Shown here: in pieces, positions 8,663 to 20,100 of the stretch
Numbering within the stretch: the first letter of the stretch is position 1
Layout: the number at the start of each line of letters is the position of its first letter
NCBI GenBank assembly: GCA_035516155.1
Contig: DATJAP010000033.1
Coordinates: 1-59,285, forward strand
Direction: 5' to 3'
DNA length: 59,285 nt
Origin: JAJYKN01 sp035516155
Lineage (GTDB): Bacteria > Nitrospirota > UBA9217
Notes under the pieces: model-generated
Seen by the model: only the letters and a program-made list of their open reading frames with translations
Told to the model about the DNA's origin: nothing
Database searches by the model: none
Position numbers and translations under genes: made by a program

Positions 8663-10548
8663 TTTTGTCCTGGCCCCATGTTGTCCTGGGCTTTCCTGGC
8701 GCGGTCATAGCTGTCCGCCATGGCAAAGCGCGCATCTACCTGGAACTGTTCGAGACGGTCGCGCCTCCTGGTCAGTTCATTAACGGCCATGGTCTCGAGG
8801 ATTTTCCCCTGCCGGGTCTTCAGTTCCTCCACTTTCTTTGCTGCGGCGGCAGTCCTTTCGCTTAAGACCCGGATAACGTCGTCGTAGCCCTCGTAGCTTT
8901 GCGTGGCGGCCTGACGGGTGCGGATAAAGGAAGAATATTCCCTTCTCATCCGGTCGATTTCGCTGTTTAGGTCGCTCAGATGCCTGAAGGCTTCGGTCAA
9001 ACGATGGTCATACTCCGTATACATGTTCCAGGTAAGCACGCCGCGCAGGCATTTGATCCGGGCCGGGACGTCTTCGGATGCGCCCGGGACTGAAGCACGA
9101 CGTTGTTCCATCTGGTCCAGCCGCAGAAGCGTGACGCGCTCATCGGCGGTTTGAAGCTGTTCGGGCCGAGGAGCCGTCAGCATGGCATGAAGCCTTTTTT
9201 CTATGCTGTCCCGTTGTGAAAGTCGCACCCGCATAAGAGTATCGAGCCGGCGGAATTCCCGGTCGATCTGCGGGAGGAGCGGCTCGTAATAATCCCGGCG
9301 CTTCTTCGTGAGATCCTTAAAGGCGATGAGGTCTCCCGACCAGGCCGAAAGTTTCACGCGGAGCTCCTCGAGGTCCAGGTAATTCTTGAGCGATTCCTGA
9401 AAATCATGGGAAGCAAGGAGGTCAAGGAGGTAGTACGTCTCGGGAGCTTCCGGAAGCTCACGCAGCTTTACGACCCAGTCAGGGTCCTGCTTCAGCTCTT
9501 CCCGCAAGAGTGCTGTAAGAAACTTGCCTTCCTGGATGCTCGTTATCGAGGCGGAAAGTTTCTCGATTTCCCTGCCGAACGTCTCGAGGGCCTGGCTGTA
9601 CAGGAGAGCTGCCTTGCTGTAAATGCCGAGCTTAATATAGGCATAGGGGACCGCGAGCATGGCCTCCTCTACGGAGGCATTGGTGGCCGCGCGACCGGAA
9701 AGGATCGTCCAGGGCACCAGGGCGCTTTGATACTGGCCAGAGGAGGCGTCGGCCCATCCAGAACTGAGGAGCGCCCGGTTGGAGAAGGGACCGGTGAGCC
9801 GCACCCTGTCCAGGACATCCTTGGCAGCAGCAAATTTTTTTTCTGAAAGGAGCTTTTCGCCGAGGACAAGGTTGGATTTGTCCCTAATCGCAAGCGAGAC
9901 ATTGTCGGAGCTCTTGATCTGGCCGGCGCGGTCGAGCGAGCGGAGGCCCAGGGCCTCCTTCCCGTCCCTGATAAGGGCGATTCCAAGATTGTAGGTGCTG
10001 AAGCCTGAAAGGCCAGGAGCGTCCTGGATGCCCGCGAATATTCGGGCTGACTCGTCAAAACGGCCGTTGGCCATGAGGATCTCTGCCGTAAGGTATGCCA
10101 GGTCACTTTTGATCTTCTCGGGAACGGCGCCCTTGATGCGGCCCACGGCCTCCTGGGCCTCCTTGGGCTGTCCTTTTTGGAAATAGATGCGCGCAAGGCG
10201 GAAGATAGCCTCGTTACGGACAGGCTCGGGGACGTTCCCCTCGATGACCGCCTTGATGGCGCGCCCGGCCTTCCGGTGCATGCGGTAGGAAAGCTCGAAG
10301 TCTCCCACATCGAACTCCGCCTGGTTGACGTGGTAATGAAGGGTGTCCCGCTCGGGTTCATCGACCCCGTAATGAAGGGCAAGCTCGGTGTCGAGCCTGG
10401 AGACGGCATCGAACCACTCCCCCTGATATGCGTGATAGAGGGCCTCCCCGAAATAAAGGTCCTTCAGGTCCGCCGGTTTTGACGTTTCTGCCGGTGATGG
10501 AGACGCCGCTATCATCAAGAGTATCAATGGGAAAAGTAGCCTTTTCAT
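8659..10548 (-). CDS. Secreted TPR and coiled-coil protein, 629 aa
   Basis: A cleavable signal peptide (MKRLLFPLILLMIAASPSPA) precedes a TPR-rich N-terminal half with helices such as YFGEALYHAYQGEWFDAVSR and RLARIYFQKGQPKEAQEAV. The C-terminal 230 residues are highly charged and helical (DRMRREYSSFIRTRQAATQS, VEELKTRQGKILETM), consistent with a long coiled coil. It starts a few bases after the small beta-rich gene and overlaps the large TPR gene, so translation is coupled. It is probably periplasmic. No enzymatic motif is visible. Confidence 0.82.
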   Translation of the reverse strand: MKRLLFPLILLMIAASPSPAETSKPADLKDLYFGEALYHAYQGEWFDAVSRLDTELALHYGVDEPERDTLHYHVNQAEFDVGDFELSYRMHRKAGRAIKAVIEGNVPEPVRNEAIFRLARIYFQKGQPKEAQEAVGRIKGAVPEKIKSDLAYLTAEILMANGRFDESARIFAGIQDAPGLSGFSTYNLGIALIRDGKEALGLRSLDRAGQIKSSDNVSLAIRDKSNLVLGEKLLSEKKFAAAKDVLDRVRLTGPFSNRALLSSGWADASSGQYQSALVPWTILSGRAATNASVEEAMLAVPYAYIKLGIYSKAALLYSQALETFGREIEKLSASITSIQEGKFLTALLREELKQDPDWVVKLRELPEAPETYYLLDLLASHDFQESLKNYLDLEELRVKLSAWSGDLIAFKDLTKKRRDYYEPLLPQIDREFRRLDTLMRVRLSQRDSIEKRLHAMLTAPRPEQLQTADERVTLLRLDQMEQRRASVPGASEDVPARIKCLRGVLTWNMYTEYDHRLTEAFRHLSDLNSEIDRMRREYSSFIRTRQAATQSYEGYDDVIRVLSERTAAAAKKVEELKTRQGKILETMAVNELTRRRDRLEQFQVDARFAMADSYDRARKAQDNMGPGQK

Positions 10549-10551
10549 GGT

Positions 10552-11067
10552 TTACCTGCTGCGCTCCGTGATGCCCTGGTCAGAGAGCGATAGTTCGACG
10601 ATCGTGGGAGCGACATCCTTGCTGACCTTGAAGTGCTCGGTCTTCCGGAGGTCAGAGCCTCCCCCGGTTTTCCCCATGACGGAAACCACGAGGTCATGGT
10701 CGCCGGTGCGGATGTTGCCGGTATAGATGCGCTGCACCCCGCCCTTTCTCATGGCTTCAAGCTCCTTGAAGCTGTACACATGCCGGGCGACGGGGTTTTG
10801 GTCCATCTGGAGCTCCACCGCGTCGAGACGGAAGGTTTCGCCGGCTGCCAGGGAAACGAATACCGAGACCTCTGTGCTGGACGGATACAAAAGCTTCTCC
10901 TCAAGCTTTTCCAGCTCCGCGGAGATCGATAGGACGTCGCTTTTGATGTCCTGGACCTGCTCGTCCTGGCCCTTCAGCTCTTCCTTGGTGATGTCCTCTC
11001 CGTAAGCGGCGCAATTGTAACAGAGCATGAAAGCCGTTACCACGATGCCTGTCAGCCGGTAAAACAT
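10552..11067 (-). CDS. Secreted protein of the envelope operon with short coiled coil, 171 aa
   Basis: The ATG at 11067 follows a strong gggaggg ribosome binding site, so it is preferred over a start 75 bp upstream. A signal peptide (MFYRLTGIVVTAFMLCYNCAA) is followed by a short coiled coil (QVQDIKSDVLSISAELEKLE). A beta-rich domain follows with SVFVSLAAGETFRLDAVELQ and YTGNIRTGDHDLVVSVMGK. It is the first gene after the giant gene, from which it is separated by about 116 bp containing a GC-rich hairpin. I know no functional name for this family; a periplasmic structural role in the same machine is inferred. Confidence 0.72.
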   Translation of the reverse strand: MFYRLTGIVVTAFMLCYNCAAYGEDITKEELKGQDEQVQDIKSDVLSISAELEKLEEKLLYPSSTEVSVFVSLAAGETFRLDAVELQMDQNPVARHVYSFKELEAMRKGGVQRIYTGNIRTGDHDLVVSVMGKTGGGSDLRKTEHFKVSKDVAPTIVELSLSDQGITERSR

Positions 11068-11163
11068 TTTGGTTCCCTCCCATTTGAGAAAATTCATCGT
11101 TATGCTTATATGAAGGTGAAACAACCGGATAGTCAGTTTCATATGTTAATCACTCCGTGTAGG

Positions 11164-11181
11164 CCCGGGCGCCCCCCCGGG
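11164..11181 (-). terminator. GC-rich stem-loop between the giant gene and the rest of the operon
   Basis: Two cccggg blocks (11164-11169 and 11176-11181) flank a 6-base loop just after the stop of the giant gene. The hairpin lacks a U tract, so it is more likely an RNA-processing, mRNA-stability or partial-attenuation element than a full intrinsic terminator. It could lower expression of the downstream motor and scaffold genes relative to the giant protein. Confidence 0.4.
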
Positions 11182-11183
11182 TC

Positions 11184-14100
11184 CTAAAACTCTCCGATCA
11201 TGTTGACGAAGAAACCCTGGTGCTTGTAGTCAAGCTGGGTCAGGTCGTCCGAAAAATCGCTGAAGTTGTAGCCGACACCCGCCTTGATGTGGGCTCCCAC
11301 CTGCCGGTAGATGGCCGCGAGAAAGCCGCTTTTGCTGTCCTGCGCGTCGGGCAGGTCCAGGAGCCGCCCCTCGACCATGCCATCCCAGAGATGGATGAAA
11401 TGCCAGTCGGCGCGGGCAACGTAAAGGGCGGCCCGGCTCTCGTAGAACACCGGATTCTGCAGGGACTCGCTGACCCATCCGAGGCGGTAAGCGAACTTGC
11501 CGCCGATCGTCCACTTTTGCGTAAGGTCGTAGTCCGCGTCCAGTGAGAGGATATGGCTCTTCTGGATGGAATCGGAGGCCGTGTTCGTGACCATGCTGGC
11601 GGAGGTATAGGTGACCGTGTCGGTGACCTGGGCGGTGGTCGGGACGTTGTAGAAATAGGTGTATTTGAACAGGGTGTTCAGGCGGTCGTTCAGAACGGGG
11701 CGATAGCCGTAGCCCACGACCGCCTCGGTGTAGTTGCCGCCGAAGAACGCGGCGTCGCTCCGGCTCTCGGCATGGTTGAATTTGGCGAGAAGCCGGGAAG
11801 AGTCGTTTATCTGGTACTTGAGGTCGTTCTTCACGAGCCAGCTGTCCCGGTCGACGGTGCTCTCGGAGGTCGTTGTATCCGGGTTGATGGTTATGACCTC
11901 GGTCCTGTCGACGCGGTACTCGAAGGTGGTGGCCCAGATGAGGCCGTGGTTTCCGTAGCCCACGCGAAGAGCCGCGGCATTCCGGACGAGACTGGCGTCG
12001 GTGATGGGGTCCCTCAAGGTTCCGTAATCAAGGCTTACGCCCAGGTTCCAGTGGTCATAGGGCGCCAAGTCGACGCCCGCGGCATGGGTAAGTCCCGTCG
12101 GGACGCTGCCGTACGAGTACTTTTCCTCGACGTAGGCGCTGGCGCTGTCCGAGTACCGGGTCTTCATCCCGGAAACGATGCCTCCGTTGCCTGCGCGTAC
12201 GCCGTTGTCGGGGGTCTCGTTGTCGTACACGTAGTTTAAGTACATGTTGGTGCGGTCGGAGTAGAGGTATTCCATGCCGAGTTTTCCCGCGCCGCCCAGG
12301 TCGCCGGACGATACCTCGCCGTTTAACTTTATCCGGTCGGTAATGCGGTAATCGCCGCCCGTTCCGACGCGGGCGTTGCTCTCGCGGTCGCCGCTCTTCG
12401 AAACGGTGTTCTGCGCGTAGCCGTAGGCGCTCCAACGTGCCTTGGAATCATACGTCGCGCGCACGGCTGCGTCCGTGCGGTCGCCCTCTGTCTCGGTCGG
12501 CGCAACGACCGGCGAGCTGTCCTGGCGGTTGTCGATCCGAACGCCGGGGCTTAGGGTCCAATGCTCGTTTGCATGGTAATTCAGGTCAACCTCGGCGGCG
12601 CTGGTGTTCAAGCCCTGATTGCGGTTCGTCACATCGGCCTTGGCGTTCACATCGACGTTCTTCGAAAGCGGCGCCTTGAACGTGCCGCCGTATTGCTTGG
12701 TGTCCGTCGCCGTCTCCAGTCCGGGAGCCGAATAGCCGGCATCCAGGCTCTGCGTGTACATCGTCATCTGGCCGCTCGCGCCGGCGACGATGTCGCCAAA
12801 GCCCAGGCTGGCGTCTATCCGGTAGGCTCCCGCGGAAACGGGTGCCGCGCTGCCGAAGGAGGGGCAGGCCGGGTTTCCCGTGGCCACGCCGTTTGCGGAG
12901 ACGATATAGCCCGGGCAGGCCGGAGCCTCCGTCATGCCGCCGTCGTTCGACGTGAGGCTCGTGAGCCCCGGCCCGCTGCTTCTTGACGTCTCCACCTTTA
13001 CCCAGGAAAGGGCGCTTTTGCGGAGTGTCAGGTCGGCTGCGGTAAGCTCGTTCGGATTGTCCGAACCGCCTTCCTTGTCCGCGGTGACGCCCACTTTCAC
13101 GTAGTCGTTCAGCCAGACATGGCTCTCTCCGCCCAGGCTCATGCTGTTCGTGTCCCCGGCGCTCGGGACGTATTCGTAGCGGACGACCAGGTACATCAGG
13201 TTGCCTGCCGCGTTGCCGGAACTGACCAGCATGGTGCCGGAGGCGGTCGGAGACAGGGGCTGCTGGAGGGAGACGCGGCCCTGCAGGTAATCGATGGTGT
13301 AATCGAGTGAGGGGGTCAGGTTCTTGACGCCGGTCACGATGCCGGAGTCCTTGTCGACGGACTCGATATAAACGCTTTCGGAGCCGGTCAGGATTCCCTG
13401 ATGATGCAGGTAGTAGAGGGAGCCGCCGGTGCCCAGGAACTGCTCGCGTGTCGCGACCGTGCCGGGCTGGGCGGAGAAGCCGTCAACGGAGAAACGCTTC
13501 TCGCCGAAACTCGTGGTGGCAGGCGTCTGGTAATGCAAGTTCGCGCCGTAGAGCCCGCGGTCGACATGGGCCAGATCGTTGTCGTCGTAGGCCACCTTGA
13601 AATCTCCCCACATGCCGTAGCTCTCGTCTTTGCCGACCTTCAGGTAGAACTTGCCCAGGGTAGGCGCCCCTTCCTCCACGCTGCCGTCGTCTCCGTACGT
13701 GGGGTAGTAATACTGGGGATCGATGCTCCTGAAGAGCGCGTCAGGCGTCCTTTCTCCAAAATTGCTGAACATGTCCTTGAGTGGCCCTTCCTCGGTATCC
13801 GCGGAGGATGTCAGCTGCCAGCCATTGCCGAATGTCCCTCTTGTGTAGAAGGCCAGCCGTCCGTCATAGTTGAAGCCGTTGTTCACCGCAGTCGAGCTGC
13901 CGTACAGAGACGAGCCGGGCCCGGTCGTGGAATCATGTGAAAGCGTGAAGTCGGCGATGCCGGTGGCGAACCAGTCGCTTTTTTTCAGCTCCAGGTCGCG
14001 AAGGAAGAGGTCTCCGTTGCCGGCCTTGTCGAGGATCGCCACCTCGACGGTATGCATGCCGGAAGGCAGTACCATCTCGGTGACGAACTTTCCGCCGTCT

Positions 14101-17100
14101 CCGACCGGCACGGGGCTTCCTGCGACGTAGACATTGTGTTCGGCCGGGACCGAACTCCCGGAGACCGTGATCGTACCGCCCTTCTTCGGAATGTTGTCAA
14201 CCGAGAGGTGGTTCTCTCCGTAACCGACCAAAAGCTCCTTTTCGGCGTCGCGTCCCCGTATATCCGGCGACTGCCGGTCGACGATCCACAGGGGCAGCGG
14301 CTTGGTCTCGTCGAAGCGCCCTTTGGAATCGTAGACCCGAAGCACGTACTGAAGCTCGAGCCCGGGGGCCTTGTAGTCGGGGAACGTCGGCCGCCAGGAA
14401 GCGCGCCCCTCCTTGCTCACAGGGATGACCGCAAGGGGCGTGCCGGCTGGAGATTCGTCCTGGCCAAAGATGCGGACTTCGGACCTCGTGATGAAAGCCT
14501 GGTAGTTCGTGTACATGCGGAACTGTACCAGGTTCTCGGGTGGCACGGCGTCCGGGTCCGTCTTGTAACGGATGGTATTGGGCCAGGCCGTCACGTTCAG
14601 GCGGGGCTTCAGGGAGAGGTCGTCAAATTTGAACTGCACATTCGCCTTGCTGAGTGCCACGTCGGTGCAGCGCTCGATGTCGGCGATGCCCTTGTCCGGG
14701 TCATCTACGGGCTTGCCGTCGACGGTTATGCGCATGAGGTTTAAGGCAAGCGGGTCCTTCGGGGTGACATCGCGGGTGACCTTCGTGATGTCCATATTGT
14801 CGGTGTTGTCGCTCGCCATCATCTCGTCGTACACGACCGCTACCTCGACCCTGGCGGTATTGGACTCGACGAAGCCCGTAGCAGCCACATCGTCCGACTG
14901 CACGTACCCATGTCCCTCGAACTCAGCCTGCTCAGGGGTAAGGCCGAGGCGTTCTTTTACCATGTCCATAGCGCGCCTGGCGCGGGAGGTGGAAAGACCG
15001 ATGTCGTCCCCGTACACCATCGCGGTGCGCCGGTCGAGGCGTTCGTCATTGGTATAGCCGATGAAGCGGAGGCGCGGCCGTTTTTTGTCCTTGACCTCGT
15101 TAAGGCTTGTACGCATGCGTTCTAAATCCTCCGGGGTGATCACCGGTTCCCCGTGGTCGAACAGGATGGGCTGCACGCCTCCGGACGGGCCGTCATAGAC
15201 GCGGGTAACCGCCACGGCCTGGGACGGTTCCGGGCAGGGCACAAGCCCGTCCGGCAGGACCTGCAGTTCGTCGTCATACCAGAATTCGATCTCAATGCGC
15301 TGGTTTTGTGCTCTGCCCCTTTCGGTGTCGTTCGAGGCGATGGGACTGTCCGCGCCCTTGCCGTCGACGTCGATCGCGGATAGCGGGAGCTTGAGTGCGT
15401 TCCTGACAGCCAGCGCCGCACGACGTGCCCTGGCCTTGGAAAGCGAAACGGGGTCTCCATAAATCCGTTCGTCCCGCTCCGAGAGCGGTTGATTGTCGGT
15501 ATACCCGATGAATTTGACGACGACGTGTTCCTTCGTCCTCAAGTCTTCGAGCACCCGGTGCACGCTGGCGATGAATTCATCGGATATGGCGGTCTTATCA
15601 TCCATATGAAGCGGCGGAACGATGTTCCGTATCCGGGCACGCCTCGTTTGCCCGTACTTGTAGCGGAGCTTGCACAATGTCTCGACGCGGCAAACCTTCA
15701 CGCGGTCAACCCGTTCCGGGGCCAGGGCCCCGTTGTTCGCAGCGCTATCGGGGGTCTCGTCGTACCAGACCTCGACCTCGATCCGGCGGTTTGTTTCCTG
15801 GCCCTGGAATGTCGCGTTGCTTGCCGCGGGCTCGGTTTCGCCGCCACCTTCGTAGGTGACCGAATCTTTGGGAAGTCCCAGTGCCTTCGCAAGATAAAGA
15901 GCGGCGGCGCCGGCACGTTCACGGGAAAGTGTCGTGTTGTCGCCGTACTTCTCTTTCATTTCTCCGAGCAATGGCGCATTGTCCGTATGGCCCACCAGGT
16001 GCAGACGGACGTTGTTCTTTCCCTTCATGCCCGATAAGATGTCCTGAAGATTCTTGACATACGCTTCCGGAATATCCGCTTCTTTCGATCCGAAGCGAAG
16101 GGGCGGCACAAGGTTCTTGAGCTTTATGGTGTTCACCGCGTTTCCCTGCGTATTTGTTGCTGCAGACTTCACGTCTTGCCCAGCATGAACGATGGAATCC
16201 CCGCCCTCTGGCTGCATGGTTTGCGGCAGATCGGAAGCCGCATTGCTCTTGACAGGTTGTTCAAGGAAAGGCACGCCAAAAACGCCGTTTTCAGAAAAAG
16301 TCCCTGCCGAAACGACCGAGTCCCGGTCCTCTTCCCACACGGTCCGCGGGATATCGGGAGCCGCATGTCTCTCGACAGCCTGACCGAGGGAGGGCGCGTC
16401 CGAAACGCCGTTTCCGGAAGAAGAAGTCTCTGCCGGGATTGCGGCTGTGTACGATCCCGTATTTACGACGTCGGGAGATATATCAAATGAATGTTTGTCG
16501 GGAGGCCCGCCGCGCCGCCAGTAGATTTCCGTCTCGACCGTGAGCCTGTAGGGCCCCTGTCCCCACAAGGACGACACCATCTTTTTGACCGCGTCGATTC
16601 GTGCCGAAACCTCTGACCGGTCCTCAACGTCCGCGAGGTAAGAAATGCGAAGGATGGATGGGGATTTCTTAAGTTCACCAATAAGCGTGTCCATCCTCGG
16701 CTTCCACTGCTCTCTCATCGCGGATGTATGGGGCTCGAAAACTCCGTCAGCGATATCCAGGCGCACGACGCGGTGCAAGGTCGCGCCGAAGTTGAATTTC
16801 ATCGCCTTGCCGGCAGTCAACCGGAGGACAAGCGGATTGTCCGTGGTAACCCGGTAGCCTGAGGGCAGCGTCCGGTCGTCGAGCTTTAACAGGAAATTGC
16901 TGCCCCTGTCGGGGTCGGGGACCGCGGCGCAGGTGATGTGGAAAAGGCCGTGCTTGTCCGTCGTCATGATGAGGCCGTTCGCCGATACAATCTTCACTCC
17001 GGCAAGACCCGGCTCTCCCGGGTCCGGATAGCCGTTCGCGTTGGTGTCGTCGAACACCTTGCCGATGATATCGGTGCAGTCCATCGTGGGGTCGGGCAGA

Positions 17101-20100
17101 ACATGGACCGTGGCAACCGCCACGCCCGAGGCGGCGCTGCCGGCGGCCATGACAGGAGCGGGCGCCGCTGACTTGCTCATGGCAGGGACAGTGCCCGTGC
17201 TTCTGGCCGGTAGAGCGCCCGTGGCGTTGTATGCGGCCTGGACAGCCCCGGTTACGCTGTTTAAAACCTGGGCGTGGTTCACGTAGTCGCCGTTCGAGAC
17301 CCCGGCCCCCACGACCAGGACTAGATTGATGGTGTGCTGGGAATTTGCGGCAAGTGTCGAGATATTCCAGATAAGCTCTGTCCCGCTCATCGTCGGTTCG
17401 ACCTTCTGGCCGTCCACCACGCCGGAGCCGGCGACGTACTTGAATCCCAGAGGCGGGGTATCAACGACTTCGAGGTTCGTAAGATTGGCTCCCAGAGTGT
17501 TGGTCAGGGTAATCGTGTACGGGACCATCTGGCCGAGCGTTACGTTGACCACGCTTGAGGTCTTCGTGATGGCGATCGCGTTATTCTGCACGGCATCGAC
17601 GGCGATGTGATTGTTGTAAATCTGGCTGTCGCCGGGCCGTGCGCTGTCCAGCGTAAGATGCAGGTAATAAGCCGTGGCGGTTCCGGCAGGCACCGAGGCA
17701 GCCGGCGGCAGGACGGAAGCCTGCGCCATGCAGTAACCAGGGATTGAAGGCACAGCGTCTGCCGGGCTGCCGGGACAGGTCGGGACGGAGAAGGTCGGCG
17801 TGACGGCGTCCGTCGTCGGCGGTATCAGTTTTGACAGGCCGGCAATGTAACCTGAGGCGGGCGGCGTGACCTGGATCAGGAAGTCGCCGCCTGACGGGCA
17901 GGTCGACGGGTCGCTGAAATTCAGGTCGAACTTGTAATATCCTCCGGGAAGCGTTACCTGACCCTGCGCCGCGGGATCGTTAAAGCAGCCGGAGGAGATA
18001 GGTGACTTGGTGGATGCCTGGAGCATGGTAAGCGTGGCGCCCGCTATGGGAGTCCGGGCGACGGAATCGTAGACGACGCCGTTGGGAGTCAGCGGCAGGT
18101 TCAAGTTCGAAAGCGCTGCTCCCGAAGCCAGGACGATGTTCGAGATTCGCTGCATGCCGTTGGTGAACGGCGAATCGGCCCATCCCAGCATGGCCGTATT
18201 GGCTCCGGCGCCGGGGGCGCGGAAGTGTATCTCGTACGTGTTTGAAGTACCGGCATTGGGAGCGAGGCCGCTTAGCTGGTACGTGCCATCGGACGCGGTG
18301 TATGCGGTTCCTATGACCTGGCCGTTCAGGTAAACGTCCGCCGCCCATCCGGAGAACGCGGTTTCCCCGGTGTCGTACGTTTTGTTGAAGTTTACGTCCT
18401 GCCATACCCGGCCGGAGAAGCTCCCCTGCTGAAAACCGAAGTTAATGGTGACGCTTGACGTCGTCGTTTGCTGCGGCGTGTTCCAGGCCGCCTGGGCGGT
18501 GTTGGTGATGGCAGTGCCGGAAGCCGCTGTGCTGTTTAACTTGACGCGGAAGCGAAGGACAACCGATGCTCCGGGCGCAAGCGCGCCGTAGGCCGCTCCG
18601 TAGTTTGCCGTGATGACCGGTGTTATAAAGCTTACCCCATTCCCCGAACCGTTCATTGCCGCAGAACCTATGACATAGGAGGACTGGGTGAGGATCGGGG
18701 TTAGATCATCCGTGATCACCACGCTTGTGGCCGGGACCGTGCCGATATTGGTGGCGGTGACCGTGTACTCGATGGTGCTACCGGGAAGCGGCGCACCTCC
18801 TCCCACCACGGCATACGACTTGGTAAGGGAAAGCTCCTGGGCGTTGCCGACCGTGATGCAGGTCGGCTGGTAGCCGTTGGTGGGATTGCCGTCGGAGTCG
18901 GTCAAAAGGGGCATAAGACTGCTTGCCGTTACGGTGCCCTGGTTACAGATGATGGTTCCGGGGGCCGCGCCGGCGCCTACCTTGACATCGAAGGTAATGG
19001 TCCCGGTGCCATTCGCGGCCACGGTGCCGCCGGGCGGCTGAGAAGTCTGCGTAGGGCTCGTGGAAACGACGGACATGCCGGTTGCAAGGGGGGAAACGCC
19101 GGTGCTAGCATCGGCCACGGCGCTGCCGTTTAACGTGGTGCTGCCCGGCACGTAGGCCGTGTTGGCCGGGACGGCGTCGGTAAGAACAACGCCCGAGGCA
19201 GGTGCTGCGGCAGAGTTGGTCAGGGTGATGATGTAACGGATAATGTCACCCGGGTCCACGAGGCCGTTCCCGTTATTGTCCACGGAGAGCTTTACGGTTT
19301 TTTGCGCAGAGAGAAGCGGCAGATTTCCCACGACGACCGAGGTTGGACTGTTCGGCACGGGGCTGTTCGGGTTGCCGGAAGGCTGTTCGGGGACCGGACC
19401 GCTCCCCACTCCGGAGCCGTCCACAAAGCCCTGGTTGGAAATGATGGTGCCGTTCACCACGCTGGTGCTGATCGTAACCTCGAACGTTACGGTTGCCGTA
19501 TTGGCGGCGGAGGCTGTAGCGTCCGCGGGCACGGTGCCCGGTGTCGGGCTTGACGGGGTATCGATCGGCATGCCGTTCTGGAGGGCGGAAACGCCGGAGC
19601 TGATGTCCGCCACCGCCGCTCCGTTTAAGGTTGTGGAGTTTGGCACATAGGAAGTGTTTGCCGGGACCAAATCACGGAGAGTCACGCCCACGGCGTTTTC
19701 CGTGCCGATGTTGTTCACCGTGATGGTGTACTTCAAGGTGTCCCCCGCAGAGACGGTCTGGGTGCCTGATGTCATATCCCGGACAGTCTTTTGTACGCGG
19801 AAGACCGGTGTCGAGGCGGTGGTTGATATGGTGGTAACCGTGAAGGCATCCTGAAAATCAAGGATCCCCGGCGTACCGTTCGTCAAGATGTTCGTGGTGG
19901 TGTGTACGTTCCCGGATGCTCCGGTGGCCGAAGGATCGGCGCTCTGGTATCCTGTGGCACCCGCAATGTTGGTGAGGGCGAGACCCCCTGCACTGCCCTG
20001 GTCTAAGGAAGCCTGATACGTGATGATCAGCCGGTTTGTAGGGGCAATGGCCGTGGCTGCCGTCGATTTCATGGCAATCGTCATGGTGCAGGCAGGAGTT

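Noticed and set aside
11553..12239. 228-codon + strand frame inside the giant gene
   Set aside because: Antisense to the barrel-forming region; composition (Val/Gly/Asp/His-rich) is typical of a complement frame.
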